From: Pandoraea oxalativorans
GTDB lineage: Bacteria; Pseudomonadota; Gammaproteobacteria; Burkholderiales; Burkholderiaceae
Length of the DNA: 64,000 nt
Assembly: GCF_000972785.3 (NCBI RefSeq)
Contig: NZ_CP011253.3
Span: forward strand, 2,542,001 to 2,606,000
Direction of reading: 5' to 3'
Shown: positions 18,407-27,707 of the stretch, piece after piece
How the letters are laid out: every line of letters begins with the position of its first letter
Numbering within the stretch: the stretch's first letter is position 1
Program-made: the position numbers and the translations under genes
Notes under the pieces: generated by a model
What the model saw: the letters and a program-made list of their open reading frames with translations, nothing else
Databases searched by the model: none
Told to the model about the DNA's origin: nothing

Positions 18407-20527
18407 TCAGGCCATCACAGGCGTGCCCGGGATGCCCGGCAGCGATGCGAGCAGGCGGGCAAAGGCGTCACCGGTCAGCGGTTTGCCCAGCAGGAAACCC
18501 TGTAGCTCGTCGCAATCGAGTGTCTTGAGCGCTTCGCGTTGCGACGCCGTCTCGACGCCTTCGGCCACCACGTCCATATCGAGCGAGTGGGCCAGCGCAA
18601 TGATGGCGGACACCACAGCACTGCCTTCGCGTCCGCAAGTATCCAGTCCGTTGGTGAAAAAGCGGTCCATCTTCAGCTGCTTGACGCGGAAGCGTTGCAA
18701 GTACGCCAGACTCGAATAGCCCGTCCCGAAGTCGTCGATCGCCACCTCGAAGCCGTGATCCTGAAAGGCGCGGATCACGTCGATCGTGTGCTGTGCGTCG
18801 AACATCGCCACCGTCTCGGTGATCTCGAACATCAGACGCGTGCAGGCGATGCCAGCGTCCTGCACGATTTGCACGATGTTCTCGACCAACTGCGACTGCG
18901 CCATCTGGCGCGGCGACAGGTTGATCGCCACCTTCACCGGCGGCAACCCGGCCGCATCCCACTCCTTGATGTGCTTGCACGTGGCACGCACCACCCAGTA
19001 ACCGATCTGCACGATCTGACCCGTGCGCTCGGCGACCGGGATGAAGTCGGCCGGCTGCAATTCGCCGAAGGTCGGGTGCGTCAGGCGTAGCAGGGCCTCG
19101 GCACCCGCCAGCGCTTCCGTGTCGCCACGATACTTCGGTTGAAAATTCAGCGAGAAGTACTGCGCGCTCTCGGCGTCGTGCAGCGCTTGCTGAATTTCCC
19201 AGGTGCGCTGGGCCGCCGCGTTCATGCGCGGCTCGAAGTACCGGAAGATGCCCCGGCCCGCGCGCTTGGCTTCGTACATGGCGGTGTCGGCGTGCTTGAG
19301 CAGCAAGTCGATGCTGTCGCCGTCGTCAGGAAACAGCGCCACACCAATGCTGGGCATGACGTGCAGCGACTGGGTGCCGACCTTCAGACCGTCGCGCATG
19401 TCGTCGAGCAGTCGCTGTGCCACACGTCCCGCGACTTCGGGTGACGACAGCGAGCCGAGCAGCACCACGAACTCGTCGCCGCCCAACCGGGCCACCACGT
19501 CGTCGCCATTCACGTTCTTGCGCAGTCGCTTGGCGAAGGCGCGCAGTACGTCGTCGCCTACGTTGTGGCCCAGCGAATCGTTGATGGTCTTGAAGCCGTC
19601 CAGATCCATGAACAGCACCGCAAACCGGCGCTGGTCGCGACGCGAGTTGATCAGCATGCGCGCGGCCGCGTCATGCAGGGCGCGGCGGTTGGGCAGATCC
19701 GTCAGCGCGTCGTACGTCGCCATGCGGGCGATCTGGGTGTTCAGTTGCAGGACGGAGTTGGCCAGGAAGCTCGTACGCGCGTCCAGACGGGAGACCAGCA
19801 TCGTGGTGATCAGAATCAGGAAGGTAAACAGGCTCACGGTCGTCACCAGCCACGGCGAACTCACGCCGTTGGCTGCGCCGCAGACGGCGCCCGCGGCGAA
19901 CGTGGCGGCCGACATGCCGGTGTAGTGCATCGCGGTGATGGCAAGCCCCATGACGACGGCGGCACCCATGCGCTTGGCCATCACATACCGCAGGCTGCCG
20001 TCGCGCAGCGTCCGGGCGATCCACAGCGCCGCCGTGGCGGCCGCAATGGCAATGGCGATCGACGCGGCGAAGAGCAGCGGATCGTAGCTGATGGCTGGGT
20101 CCATCTTCATGGCGGCCATGCCGGAGTAATGCATGGCGGCGATGCCGATGCCCAGCGTGACGCCCGCGCATCCGAGGCGCCACCGGGTGAAGCGTTCGCT
20201 GGCGACGAGCCAGAGCGCTGCCCATGAAATCGCGATGGCAATGCCGAGCGACGCCGCCGTGATGGCCGGGTCGTAGCCGAGGGCGAGCGTGGCTTTCGAG
20301 TCGAGCGGCGACCACGAAGGCGAGAGCGACAGGGCGAGCATGCCGATGAAGTGCATCGACCAGATGCCGATACCCATGGCGGTCGCGCCTACGGCAAGCC
20401 ACGCCTGGCGCATGCCACGGTGGGTCAGAAGATAGATGCGACCTGACAGGTCGAGCGCCGTGAACGACGCCAGTACCGCCACTGCTAGCGATAGCGCAAC
20501 AAGCCAACCACTGTACGAACTGGACAT
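18407..20527 (-). CDS. Membrane c-di-GMP protein, MHYT-GGDEF-EAL
   Basis: 706 residues. Residues 1-240 contain seven membrane segments of an MHYT sensor (SMHFIGM, AMHYSGM and AMHYTGM repeats), thought in the family to bind metal and sense O2, CO or NO. A GGDEF diguanylate cyclase domain follows with an intact GGDEF near residue 345, then an EAL phosphodiesterase domain with intact EALLR near residue 477 and DDFGTGYSS. Both catalytic motifs are intact, so it may make and degrade c-di-GMP. The inhibitory RxxD I-site five residues before GGDEF is absent (NGDD is found). It converges with the HxlR gene, 25 bases away, and is divergent from the MscS gene. Confidence 0.92.
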   Translation of the reverse strand: MSSSYSGWLVALSLAVAVLASFTALDLSGRIYLLTHRGMRQAWLAVGATAMGIGIWSMHFIGMLALSLSPSWSPLDSKATLALGYDPAITAASLGIAIAISWAALWLVASERFTRWRLGCAGVTLGIGIAAMHYSGMAAMKMDPAISYDPLLFAASIAIAIAAATAALWIARTLRDGSLRYVMAKRMGAAVVMGLAITAMHYTGMSAATFAAGAVCGAANGVSSPWLVTTVSLFTFLILITTMLVSRLDARTSFLANSVLQLNTQIARMATYDALTDLPNRRALHDAAARMLINSRRDQRRFAVLFMDLDGFKTINDSLGHNVGDDVLRAFAKRLRKNVNGDDVVARLGGDEFVVLLGSLSSPEVAGRVAQRLLDDMRDGLKVGTQSLHVMPSIGVALFPDDGDSIDLLLKHADTAMYEAKRAGRGIFRYFEPRMNAAAQRTWEIQQALHDAESAQYFSLNFQPKYRGDTEALAGAEALLRLTHPTFGELQPADFIPVAERTGQIVQIGYWVVRATCKHIKEWDAAGLPPVKVAINLSPRQMAQSQLVENIVQIVQDAGIACTRLMFEITETVAMFDAQHTIDVIRAFQDHGFEVAIDDFGTGYSSLAYLQRFRVKQLKMDRFFTNGLDTCGREGSAVVSAIIALAHSLDMDVVAEGVETASQREALKTLDCDELQGFLLGKPLTGDAFARLLASLPGIPGTPVMA

Positions 20528-20822
20528 ATGAAAACCGACCGAAAAGTCCCGCTTAACTGGTTATCGGCACGCAGCGCCAATAGTTGAGGATTGCGGTGGA
20601 ATATTGCCGAGAATCTGGGAACCTGCGACTGCCTGCACCTCGCGCGCGCGTATTCGCGCCTGCTGCGTCGATGCTCGACAGTGCCGATGCCATAGTGAAT
20701 AATCCGTCCATACCCGCCCGCGCGGGGCGAAATACAGCAGCCCTAGATTTTGCCTGATTTCCTTGGGATTTCCTCTCACTGAGTGCAATCTTGGTGGCCA
20801 ACGTGCCCGCAGGAGCCGTGAT

Positions 20823-22559
20823 ATGCGCATTCGCATGAGGCTGTTGCAAGTGCTGGTGGTGGTTGGAATGGCCGTCGCGCCGCTCACTGAAGCGGTATCA
20901 GCGACATCTGCGGTCGCGGCTTCGCCGCCGGCGTCCTCGGGCGTGGCAGACGCGTCCGCCAACGCGCCGAACGACGGGGCCGAGCTTCGCTTCATGGACC
21001 GGCCGGTTGTCACGTTCCGCGGCACGCTTGGCGGCGCAACCCCCGAGGTGCGGGCGGCACGGGCCCAGGCGGTGCTCGACAGTCTGCCCGGCGGCACCTT
21101 CGATTTGCCTGTCGACGTGCTGCACGCATCGCTCGGCGGTGCGTCCGGCGTGGCGTTCCGCGTGCGCGACCGAATCCTCTTTGCGCTGACGACCGACGAC
21201 CTCGCACCGGGCGACCCGCGCCCGCTCGACGCCGTGGTGGCCGAGGTGCAGACGAATCTTCAGACCGCCTTCGCCGCGCGGCGCGCGCAGCTTCACTGGC
21301 CGACGATTCTGCGCGGCATCGCGCTCAGTGCGCTCGGGGCCGTCGTGCTGACGATCATCGTGATCGGCATCGGGCGCATGCGGACCCGGCTTGAGACGCG
21401 CCTTCAGACCGCCTTCGAAAAGCGTGTCCTGCAACGCACGGCCCGCACCTTCGACTGGACAGGGTCGGCTTTTCACCTTGTGCATCAGGTCGTGCAGATC
21501 GGGGCCGTGTGTCTGGCGCTGGCCTTCGCGTATCTTTACCTCATCTTCGTGCTGATGCAGTTCCCGGCCAGCCAGCCACTGGCCGGACGCCTGTCGGACT
21601 TCCTCTGGACGCTCGTGGACCGTTTCGGCATCGGCGTGGCCGCCGCCATCCCGGGCATCCTCACGGTCATCGTCATCTTTCTTCTCACGCGTGCCCTGCA
21701 GAGCCTCGTCAACAACGTCTTCGACGCGGTGCAAAGCGGACGCCTGTCCATTCCCGGCATGCACCCCGAGACCGCTGGCGCAACACGGCGTTTGGTGTCG
21801 GTGGTGGTCTGGGGTCTTGCGCTGACATTCGCTTACCCCTACATGCCGGGCGCGCAGAGCGACGTCTTCAAAGGTCTGTCGGTTCTGCTCGGTCTGATGG
21901 TCACGCTGGGATCCAGCGGCATTGTCAATCAATTGATGAGCGGGATGGTCGTGATCTACAGCCGCTCGCTGAAGAAGGGCGATCTCGTGTCGATTGGTGA
22001 CGCTACCGGCGTAGTCGTCGGCGTCGATGCGCTTTCGGTCAAGTTGCGCAATCTTGCGCAGGAAGAACTGACGATCCCGAACGCCGTCGTCGTGGCCTCC
22101 ACGGTACGCAACTTCACGACGCATGGGCGTGGGCACGGTGTTGCAATCAGCACGACGCTGACCATCGGCTACGACACGCCGTGGCGTCAGGTGCACGCCA
22201 TGCTGATCGAAGCGGCGACGCACACGCCGCAAGTCGCCGCTGAGCCCGCGCCGTATGTATTGCAACGGGCGCTGTCGGACTTCTACGTCGAGTACGAAGT
22301 CTTTGCCACCTTGCGCGATCCGGCCACGCGTTTCGGGGCGATTTCCGCGCTTCACGAAAACATTCAGGACGTCTTCAACCGCTACGGCGTCCAGATCATG
22401 TCGCCGCATTTCGAAGAGCAACCCCACTCGCCGCTGACGATCCAGCCAGAACATTGGTATCCGGCCCCGGCGCGCGCACCCGTGGATGCGGGCAGCGCGC
22501 CATCGACATCCGCACCATTGCCGACATCACAAGAACAAGGAACCGGTCATGCCCGTTAA
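20823..22559 (+). CDS. MscS-family mechanosensitive ion channel protein
   Basis: 578 residues. A signal-like N-terminus (RLLQVLVVVGMAVAPLTEAVSA) leads to a periplasmic region of about 150 residues, then four or five membrane segments and a C-terminal MscS core: the pore helix SSGIVNQLMSGMVVIYSRSLKKGD and the beta domain VSIGDATGVVVGVDALSVKLRN...ELTIPNAVVVASTVRNF. It should gate under membrane tension to release solutes during osmotic downshock. ATG 20823 is preceded by AGGAGC; the in-frame 20763 start lacks one. The stop overlaps the DUF2252 start at 22549 by 11 bases, an unusual coupling for a channel gene. Confidence 0.88.
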   Translation: MRIRMRLLQVLVVVGMAVAPLTEAVSATSAVAASPPASSGVADASANAPNDGAELRFMDRPVVTFRGTLGGATPEVRAARAQAVLDSLPGGTFDLPVDVLHASLGGASGVAFRVRDRILFALTTDDLAPGDPRPLDAVVAEVQTNLQTAFAARRAQLHWPTILRGIALSALGAVVLTIIVIGIGRMRTRLETRLQTAFEKRVLQRTARTFDWTGSAFHLVHQVVQIGAVCLALAFAYLYLIFVLMQFPASQPLAGRLSDFLWTLVDRFGIGVAAAIPGILTVIVIFLLTRALQSLVNNVFDAVQSGRLSIPGMHPETAGATRRLVSVVVWGLALTFAYPYMPGAQSDVFKGLSVLLGLMVTLGSSGIVNQLMSGMVVIYSRSLKKGDLVSIGDATGVVVGVDALSVKLRNLAQEELTIPNAVVVASTVRNFTTHGRGHGVAISTTLTIGYDTPWRQVHAMLIEAATHTPQVAAEPAPYVLQRALSDFYVEYEVFATLRDPATRFGAISALHENIQDVFNRYGVQIMSPHFEEQPHSPLTIQPEHWYPAPARAPVDAGSAPSTSAPLPTSQEQGTGHAR

Positions 22560-24060
22560 ATCATTGACGACAAAGGAAAGTGCCGCGAAAGCGGCCCCAG
22601 CCGCACCGACCGCAGCGTCTGTCGCGCCCGTCTCATCGTCGCAACCGACGGTGCCCAGCGTTCCGTTCGAAGCCCGCGTCGCAGCGGGGCGCCAACTGCG
22701 CGAGAAGACACCCCGCAGCAGTCATTCGCACCTCGGTAACACCGACCGCGACATCGTGGCGTTGTTGCGAACGAGCAGCGAGGGGCGGGTGGCGGCGCTC
22801 GTACCGTTGCGTTACGGTCGGATGCTCGCGTCGCCGTTCGCCTTCTATCGCGGCAGCGCGATCGTCCAGGCGCACGATCTGGCCGGTACGCCGAACACCG
22901 GGCTCACCCTGCAGATCTGCGGGGATTGCCATTTGGCGAACTTCGGCGGTTTCGCCACCCCTGAGCGGAGCTTGATCTTCGATCTGAACGATTTTGACGA
23001 AACCGCGCCCGGCCCGTGGGAATGGGATCTGAAACGGCTGTGCGCGAGTCTGGTGCTCGCCGCCCGGCAGTTCGGCTTCGGCGACACGCTGGGTGTCGAG
23101 ATGGTGCGCACGGCCGTAGACAGCTATGCCCGACGGCTGGACGAGTACGCCCACATGCCGACCATTGAACTCTGGCACGAGCAGATCACCTTTGAGCGCA
23201 TGCTGAACCTGGCCGGGTCCGACCGGGTGCGCGAGGGCGTCAAGCGCGGCATCGCCCGGGCGTCCGGCCGCACCCATGAGCACGTTCTGCCGAAGTTCGC
23301 TCAGCAGATCGGCGATTACTGGCAGATTCGCGACACACCGCCCACGGTGTTTCACGTCCATGGCGCGACCACGCTTTTCGGTCCGGAAGACGACTGGCTG
23401 GGTCTGGGCGACTGGCGTACTTTGTTCGCTCCGGTCTACAAGAGTTACACCAACTCACTCCCGCCCGATCGCGCCCGCATGCTCGATAGCTACACGCAGC
23501 AGGACCTGGCGTTCAAGGTCGTGGGCGTCGGCAGCGTCGGTACGCGCTGTCTGGTGTTGCTGATGATGGATACCCACGCGCAGCCGCTGTTCCTTCAGTT
23601 CAAGGAGGCGTCGCGTTCGGTCGTCTCTCGCTTCTTCCGCAATGCCACACCCAAGCATGACGGACGTCGTGTGGTCGAGGGGCAGCGTCTCATGCAGGCG
23701 GCCTCCGACGCCTTCCTCGGTTGGGGTTCGGGACCGTTCGGTCGTTGTATCTATGGCCGCCAGTTGCGCGACATGAAGATCTCCGCACAGTTCGAGTTGT
23801 TTCGTGCCGACGGCTTTCGCGAGTACGCCAGTCTGTGCGGCTGGGTGCTGGCCCGTGCGCATGCCAAAGCGGGCGGATGCGCGCCCGAACTCGTGGGTTA
23901 CGTCGGCAAGGGGATTCGTCTGGGCGAGGCGCTGATTCATTACGCGACGGACTACGCCGATCAGGTCGAGCGGGACTACGAAGTGTTTCGCAAGGCATGC
24001 CGTGACGGAAGGCTCGAAGCGCGCACCGACGCGGATATGGCCGCCGACTTTATGGCCTGA
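22549..24060 (+). CDS. DUF2252 family protein
   Basis: 503 residues of the DUF2252 family, whose function is not established. Visible blocks: VALLRTSSEGRVAALVPLRYGRM (residues about 60-85), FYRGSA, QICGDCHLANFGGFATPE followed by IFDLNDFDE near residue 150, and FLQFKEASRSVV. The GDCHLANFG...FDLNDFDE pair resembles the catalytic HGDxHxxN and DFD/DxD elements of aminoglycoside-phosphotransferase-like kinases; that is my inference. The first 45 residues are an Ala/Pro/Ser-rich tail. ATG 22549, preceded by AAGGAACC, overlaps the MscS gene. A membrane diguanylate cyclase follows 68 bases downstream, so the three may be one transcript. Confidence 0.85.
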   Translation: MPVKSLTTKESAAKAAPAAPTAASVAPVSSSQPTVPSVPFEARVAAGRQLREKTPRSSHSHLGNTDRDIVALLRTSSEGRVAALVPLRYGRMLASPFAFYRGSAIVQAHDLAGTPNTGLTLQICGDCHLANFGGFATPERSLIFDLNDFDETAPGPWEWDLKRLCASLVLAARQFGFGDTLGVEMVRTAVDSYARRLDEYAHMPTIELWHEQITFERMLNLAGSDRVREGVKRGIARASGRTHEHVLPKFAQQIGDYWQIRDTPPTVFHVHGATTLFGPEDDWLGLGDWRTLFAPVYKSYTNSLPPDRARMLDSYTQQDLAFKVVGVGSVGTRCLVLLMMDTHAQPLFLQFKEASRSVVSRFFRNATPKHDGRRVVEGQRLMQAASDAFLGWGSGPFGRCIYGRQLRDMKISAQFELFRADGFREYASLCGWVLARAHAKAGGCAPELVGYVGKGIRLGEALIHYATDYADQVERDYEVFRKACRDGRLEARTDADMAADFMA

Positions 24061-24128
24061 AGCGATGATGGGCCGACGTCGCCATTCGCTTGACGCTGGA
24101 CCCGACTAAGGAAGGAGCGCATTGAAGT

Positions 24129-25679
24129 ATGCCGCTGCATCGGTTGCAGGCACGTATCGTCGTCGCGTTGGAAACGGCGGTGCGCTGGGTCGTGCGCACG
24201 CCGACGCTCATCGTATGGAGTGGCGTGGGAATATCCATTCTCGTCATGATGGTGGCCGTGGCGTTGCTCTACGAAGGTCGGCTGCTGGTGCTCGCCCGTG
24301 CGGCCGATAACCAGCGCAACATCGCCGAAGTCCTGGACCGGGATCTGGAGCTCAACTTTCAGCTGTACGAGGCTTCGCTCGACGCGGTCGTGAAGTTGCT
24401 GGCGCGTCCCGACATCGAGGCCATGGCGCCCGCACTTCGTCGTGAGCTGATCTTCGAGCGGGCAGGGGCGTCGCGTTACATCGGGTCGCTCGTCGTGCTC
24501 GATCCCGAGGGAAACGTCGCTATTGACGCGCAGAGCGAGGTGCCGCGTCCGTTCAACTTCGCCGACCGGGACTATTTCGGCGTCCATCGCGCCAACCCGG
24601 ATGCCGGATTGTACGTGAGCGGCTTTCTCCATTCGCGCCTTCGCAACGACGCGCCGACCATGGTCATGAGCCGACGCATCTCCCGCGCGGACGGCTCGTT
24701 CGGCGGCGTCGTATCGCTCGCGGTGGACATCGAGTATTTCCGTCACTTGTTCGATCACATCGAAGTCGGACGTCAGGGGGTGATCCTGCTGCTCGGCAAG
24801 GGCGGCGTAATTCTCATGCGCAAACCGTACGACGAAAATGTCATCGGGTTGACGATGGCGCAGAGGGGTCGCTACGAATCGTTGCCCCCGGGGCGTGACG
24901 AATATCGCATTTATCCGATCCGCTTCATGGGGCGCGACAGCCTGATGTCCCGCCGGTTTCTGAGTAATGCGCCCCTGACGCTGATCATCGTCACGTCCAG
25001 CAACGAGACGCTTGCACCGTGGCACAAGCGCGTCATCGAGTTCGGCGGACTGTTTCTCCTGCTCAACGCGGGGTTCGTGCTGACGTCGTTACTCCTCGCA
25101 GCCCAGTTGCGCAGACGCCTGCGGGCCGAGCGGGAATTGAGCCTTCTGGCCCGTACCGATGGTCTCACCGGCCTCTCGAACCGCCGCTCGCTCGACAAGA
25201 TCCTTGCGACGGAGTGGCGGCGCATGCGCCGCGCCGGTCATTCGCTGGCCGTCGCCTTCATCGATATCGACTGGTTCAAACGCTACAACGACACGCACCG
25301 GCATCAGGCGGGCGACGCCGCACTCGCTGCGGTCGCCAGCGCCATCGGGGCGGCGCTGCAACGCCCGTCGGATGCCGCCGGTCGCTATGGTGGAGAGGAA
25401 TTCATCGTCGTGCTGCCGGACACCGATGCACAGGGCGCTCAGCGCGTAGCGGAGGGTATCCGTCTAGCGGTCGACCGCCTCGACCTCGACCATGCATCGA
25501 GCGACTTCGGTCATGTGACGGTGAGCATCGGTGTGGCTTGCCGACAGCCCCGCGCCGGGGAGTCGGTCGATATGCTCGTCAAGGCTGCGGACCGCGCGCT
25601 TTATCGGGCCAAAGCCACCGGCCGCAATCGCGTGATCGTCGCTTCGGAAGACGATGCTACGGCCGCATTGGCATCGTAA
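24129..25679 (+). CDS. Membrane diguanylate cyclase with extracytoplasmic sensor domain
   Basis: 516 residues. A membrane helix (about 28-52) and a second near 300-325 frame a periplasmic PAS-like (dCache) domain of about 240 residues. The cytoplasmic GGDEF domain has an intact active motif GGEEF near residue 420, and an RPSD inhibitory I-site exactly five residues upstream, so product inhibition by c-di-GMP is expected. It synthesises c-di-GMP from two GTP in response to an unknown periplasmic ligand. AAGGAGC lies upstream but about 12 bases from the ATG. It follows the MscS-DUF2252 pair and is followed by a hairpin at 25804-25834. Confidence 0.9.
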   Translation: MPLHRLQARIVVALETAVRWVVRTPTLIVWSGVGISILVMMVAVALLYEGRLLVLARAADNQRNIAEVLDRDLELNFQLYEASLDAVVKLLARPDIEAMAPALRRELIFERAGASRYIGSLVVLDPEGNVAIDAQSEVPRPFNFADRDYFGVHRANPDAGLYVSGFLHSRLRNDAPTMVMSRRISRADGSFGGVVSLAVDIEYFRHLFDHIEVGRQGVILLLGKGGVILMRKPYDENVIGLTMAQRGRYESLPPGRDEYRIYPIRFMGRDSLMSRRFLSNAPLTLIIVTSSNETLAPWHKRVIEFGGLFLLLNAGFVLTSLLLAAQLRRRLRAERELSLLARTDGLTGLSNRRSLDKILATEWRRMRRAGHSLAVAFIDIDWFKRYNDTHRHQAGDAALAAVASAIGAALQRPSDAAGRYGGEEFIVVLPDTDAQGAQRVAEGIRLAVDRLDLDHASSDFGHVTVSIGVACRQPRAGESVDMLVKAADRALYRAKATGRNRVIVASEDDATAALAS

Positions 25680-26011
25680 GTCCGTCGATTCCCCGCGGGT
25701 CGTCCCCATCTCCTCGTAGGAATTGTCTGGTTTCGCACTTGCAACGGGTGCGGATCGACGATTCATGGTCCGCATTTTCTCGCGAATCTCTCGTTCTTCA
25801 AGAGGATCAAAAGACGGCTGTAAGTCTTTGATCCTTTGGTGACTCTTTGCGTATCGACGGAATGATGCATCCGTCATTTACGTCTTGCCAGCGCCCGCCT
25901 ACACGTCTTTCAGATTCCGCCGATTCGCCGAATGCGGCGGGCTCTCTACAATCGATTTCAACAAGTCCGGTGCGAGATGCAATAGCACGGACGGCAGCCA
26001 AGGAGTTTGTC
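25680..26011. other. Intergenic region before BON/PRC stress cluster
   Basis: 332 bases with no gene. A hairpin GGATCAAAAGAC (25804-25815) / GTCTTTGATCC (25824-25834), with one bulged base, is followed by TTT and may end the diguanylate cyclase transcript. A TACAAT box about 60 bases before the next start is a possible minus-10 element without a good minus-35. Confidence 0.5.
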
Positions 26012-26956
26012 ATGGCGAAGCGTAACCCCCCGTCGCCCGTAGCGCCCACCCACACGGGCAAGCGTGGGTTGGCGGAAGAAGAAGCGCGCAAAGGCACGTC
26101 GTCAAATCGGCCGGAACGCGAGGATCACGAACTCACGCATGAAGACGGCGATGCCGAAACGCACGGAGCGCCACAGCCTGTGACGGACGATGCGGACAAA
26201 GCACAGCCGCATGAGGCCAGGCAGGCGGCGGCGCGCGACGAACAAACGGCGCGCGCGGTCCAGCAAAGCGAGCCGGAATGGTTAGGGGCGTCGTCGCCGA
26301 AGCGCGCCGCGTCCCAGGGAACAGAAAAGAGGTCGACAAGTGGTTCGGGCGGTCACGGCTATGCGCCGCAGATCGCTCATGGCGAGGAGAGCGGCTATGG
26401 CCCGGCAGATGCAGTGCCGGGCGAGCACCCGAGATTCGGGCGGCAAAGCGCTTATGGTCCGCACGACGACTATGCCGGTACCGGACGGGATGCCTCGGGA
26501 TCGATGCCGCCGGTGAGAAGTCCGGCGCAGTCGCGGCAAGTCGACTGGCCGAAGGGCACGGTCGGCGTCGAACCGGTGGATGCGCTCAAGCGCAATGCGA
26601 AGGCGAGCAGCGTCGAGGATATCGAGGGCGAAGCCGGACAGGCAGCAGGGCGTCGGGGCCGTAGCGGTGGGCGTGGCAATGAGAACGAAGACGTCAAGGC
26701 CGATGGCGCGATACACGACGCGATTCGCAAGTCGCTGTCCGACGCCATCGACCTCGATGTGTCCCACGTCGAAGTGAGCGTGACGTCAGGCCTGGTACTG
26801 CTGACTGGCTATGTGCCCGAACGCTGGATGCAACACGTCGTGCAGACGGAAGTGGAGAAGGTCGACGGCGTGAAGGGCGTCGACAACCGGTTGCACGAGC
26901 GGCGTATGAAATCGATGAGCCGCCCGGGCGAGAGCCAGGAAGGTCACAAGATTTAA
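26012..26956 (+). CDS. BON-domain protein with long disordered N-terminal region
   Basis: 314 residues. Residues 1-225 are hydrophilic and low in order (rich in His, Gly, Tyr, Ala, Arg, Glu), while about 230-305 form a BON domain: ALKRNAKASSVEDIE leader, then IHDAIRKSLSDAIDLDVSHVEV and SGLVLLTGYVPERWMQHVVQTEVEKVDGVKGVDNRL. BON domains bind phospholipid or carbohydrate and occur in osmotic-shock proteins such as OsmY. No signal peptide is visible, so this one appears cytoplasmic, which is unusual for BON proteins but seen in relatives from Burkholderiales. Start ATG 26012 has AAGGAG seven bases upstream. It heads a group of small stress-type genes. Confidence 0.8.
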   Translation: MAKRNPPSPVAPTHTGKRGLAEEEARKGTSSNRPEREDHELTHEDGDAETHGAPQPVTDDADKAQPHEARQAAARDEQTARAVQQSEPEWLGASSPKRAASQGTEKRSTSGSGGHGYAPQIAHGEESGYGPADAVPGEHPRFGRQSAYGPHDDYAGTGRDASGSMPPVRSPAQSRQVDWPKGTVGVEPVDALKRNAKASSVEDIEGEAGQAAGRRGRSGGRGNENEDVKADGAIHDAIRKSLSDAIDLDVSHVEVSVTSGLVLLTGYVPERWMQHVVQTEVEKVDGVKGVDNRLHERRMKSMSRPGESQEGHKI

Positions 26957-27186
26957 CGCAAACAACCTAATAAAGGACAAACCGGCATCGGGGGGTGCAG
27001 CGATACAGGCAATGCACCGAAGACGCCGGTCAAGAGGCAAGACCGGGCATCTCCGGGCGAGGGGATGTATCACCTAAGACTCGGTCGTCGTGTGGGCGCC
27101 GCGCGCTTGACGTGCAGGAGGTGACGCCCATAGGCAATGCGACGCAATGCCAGTGACGCGACGGCCAATTTCGGGAGGTCAACACA
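26957..27186 (+). other. Structured leader between the two BON genes
   Basis: 230 bases without a gene. A nested stem can be drawn: ACCGGC (26981-26986) with GCCGGT (27025-27030) outside, and GGTGCA (26994-26999) with TGCACC (27013-27018) inside. It might attenuate or terminate transcription; there is no T-run. Confidence 0.35.
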
Positions 27187-27549
27187 ATGAAACAAGCCAA
27201 TTTGCTCAAATTCGTCATGGCGGGTGCCCTTGCTACCACGGGTATCGCAGCTCACGCGCTCGATCAGGGCGGGATCATCAAGATTGCCGATAACGCGAGC
27301 GCCAGCAGCGTGATGAGCGATACCGGCCGCAAGATCGACGATTCGGCGCTGACCGCCAAGGTCAAGGCCGAGTTGCTCGCGAAGAAGGACGTGCCGTCGA
27401 CCAAGGTCCACGTCACGACGCGCCACGGTGTGGTGCATCTGACGGGTTCGGTGCCCGAGTCGGCGCAGAAGACCCTCGTCGAGGATACGGTCAAGGGCGT
27501 GGATGGCGTGGTCGATGTCAAGAACGACCTCAAGGTGTCCGCCAAGTAA
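27187..27549 (+). CDS. Exported BON-domain protein (OsmY-like)
   Basis: 120 residues with a signal peptide ending near AHA (residue 26), then a single BON domain (residues about 50-118): KIDDSALTAKVKAELLAKKDVPSTKVHVTTRHGVVHLTGSV and ...VDGVVDVKNDLKV. OsmY-type proteins are periplasmic and rise in osmotic and stationary-phase stress; single-BON forms are shorter than OsmY. GGGAGG is 7 bases before the ATG. A perfect stem TTGCGGCGAC/GTCGCCGCAA follows at 27570-27593. Confidence 0.87.
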   Translation: MKQANLLKFVMAGALATTGIAAHALDQGGIIKIADNASASSVMSDTGRKIDDSALTAKVKAELLAKKDVPSTKVHVTTRHGVVHLTGSVPESAQKTLVEDTVKGVDGVVDVKNDLKVSAK

Positions 27550-27566
27550 GCGCCAGTCATTGCAGC

Positions 27567-27596
27567 ACGTTGCGGCGACTCATGTCGCCGCAATGT
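27567..27596 (+). terminator. Hairpin after BON gene, terminator-like without T-run
   Basis: TTGCGGCGAC (27570-27579), loop TCAT, GTCGCCGCAA (27584-27593), extendable by three pairs with one G-U. No run of T follows, so it may act as a mRNA-stabilising 3' hairpin or a weak terminator. Confidence 0.45.
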
Positions 27597-27707
27597 ACAA
27601 GAGACCGCACTCTCGCCCTGTCGAAGACGCATTGTTGGGATGACGGCGTAAGTTACTCGCCGTTGTTCTGAAATGCGTGCTTCGACTTCATTAGCGAAGG
27701 AGGAATC

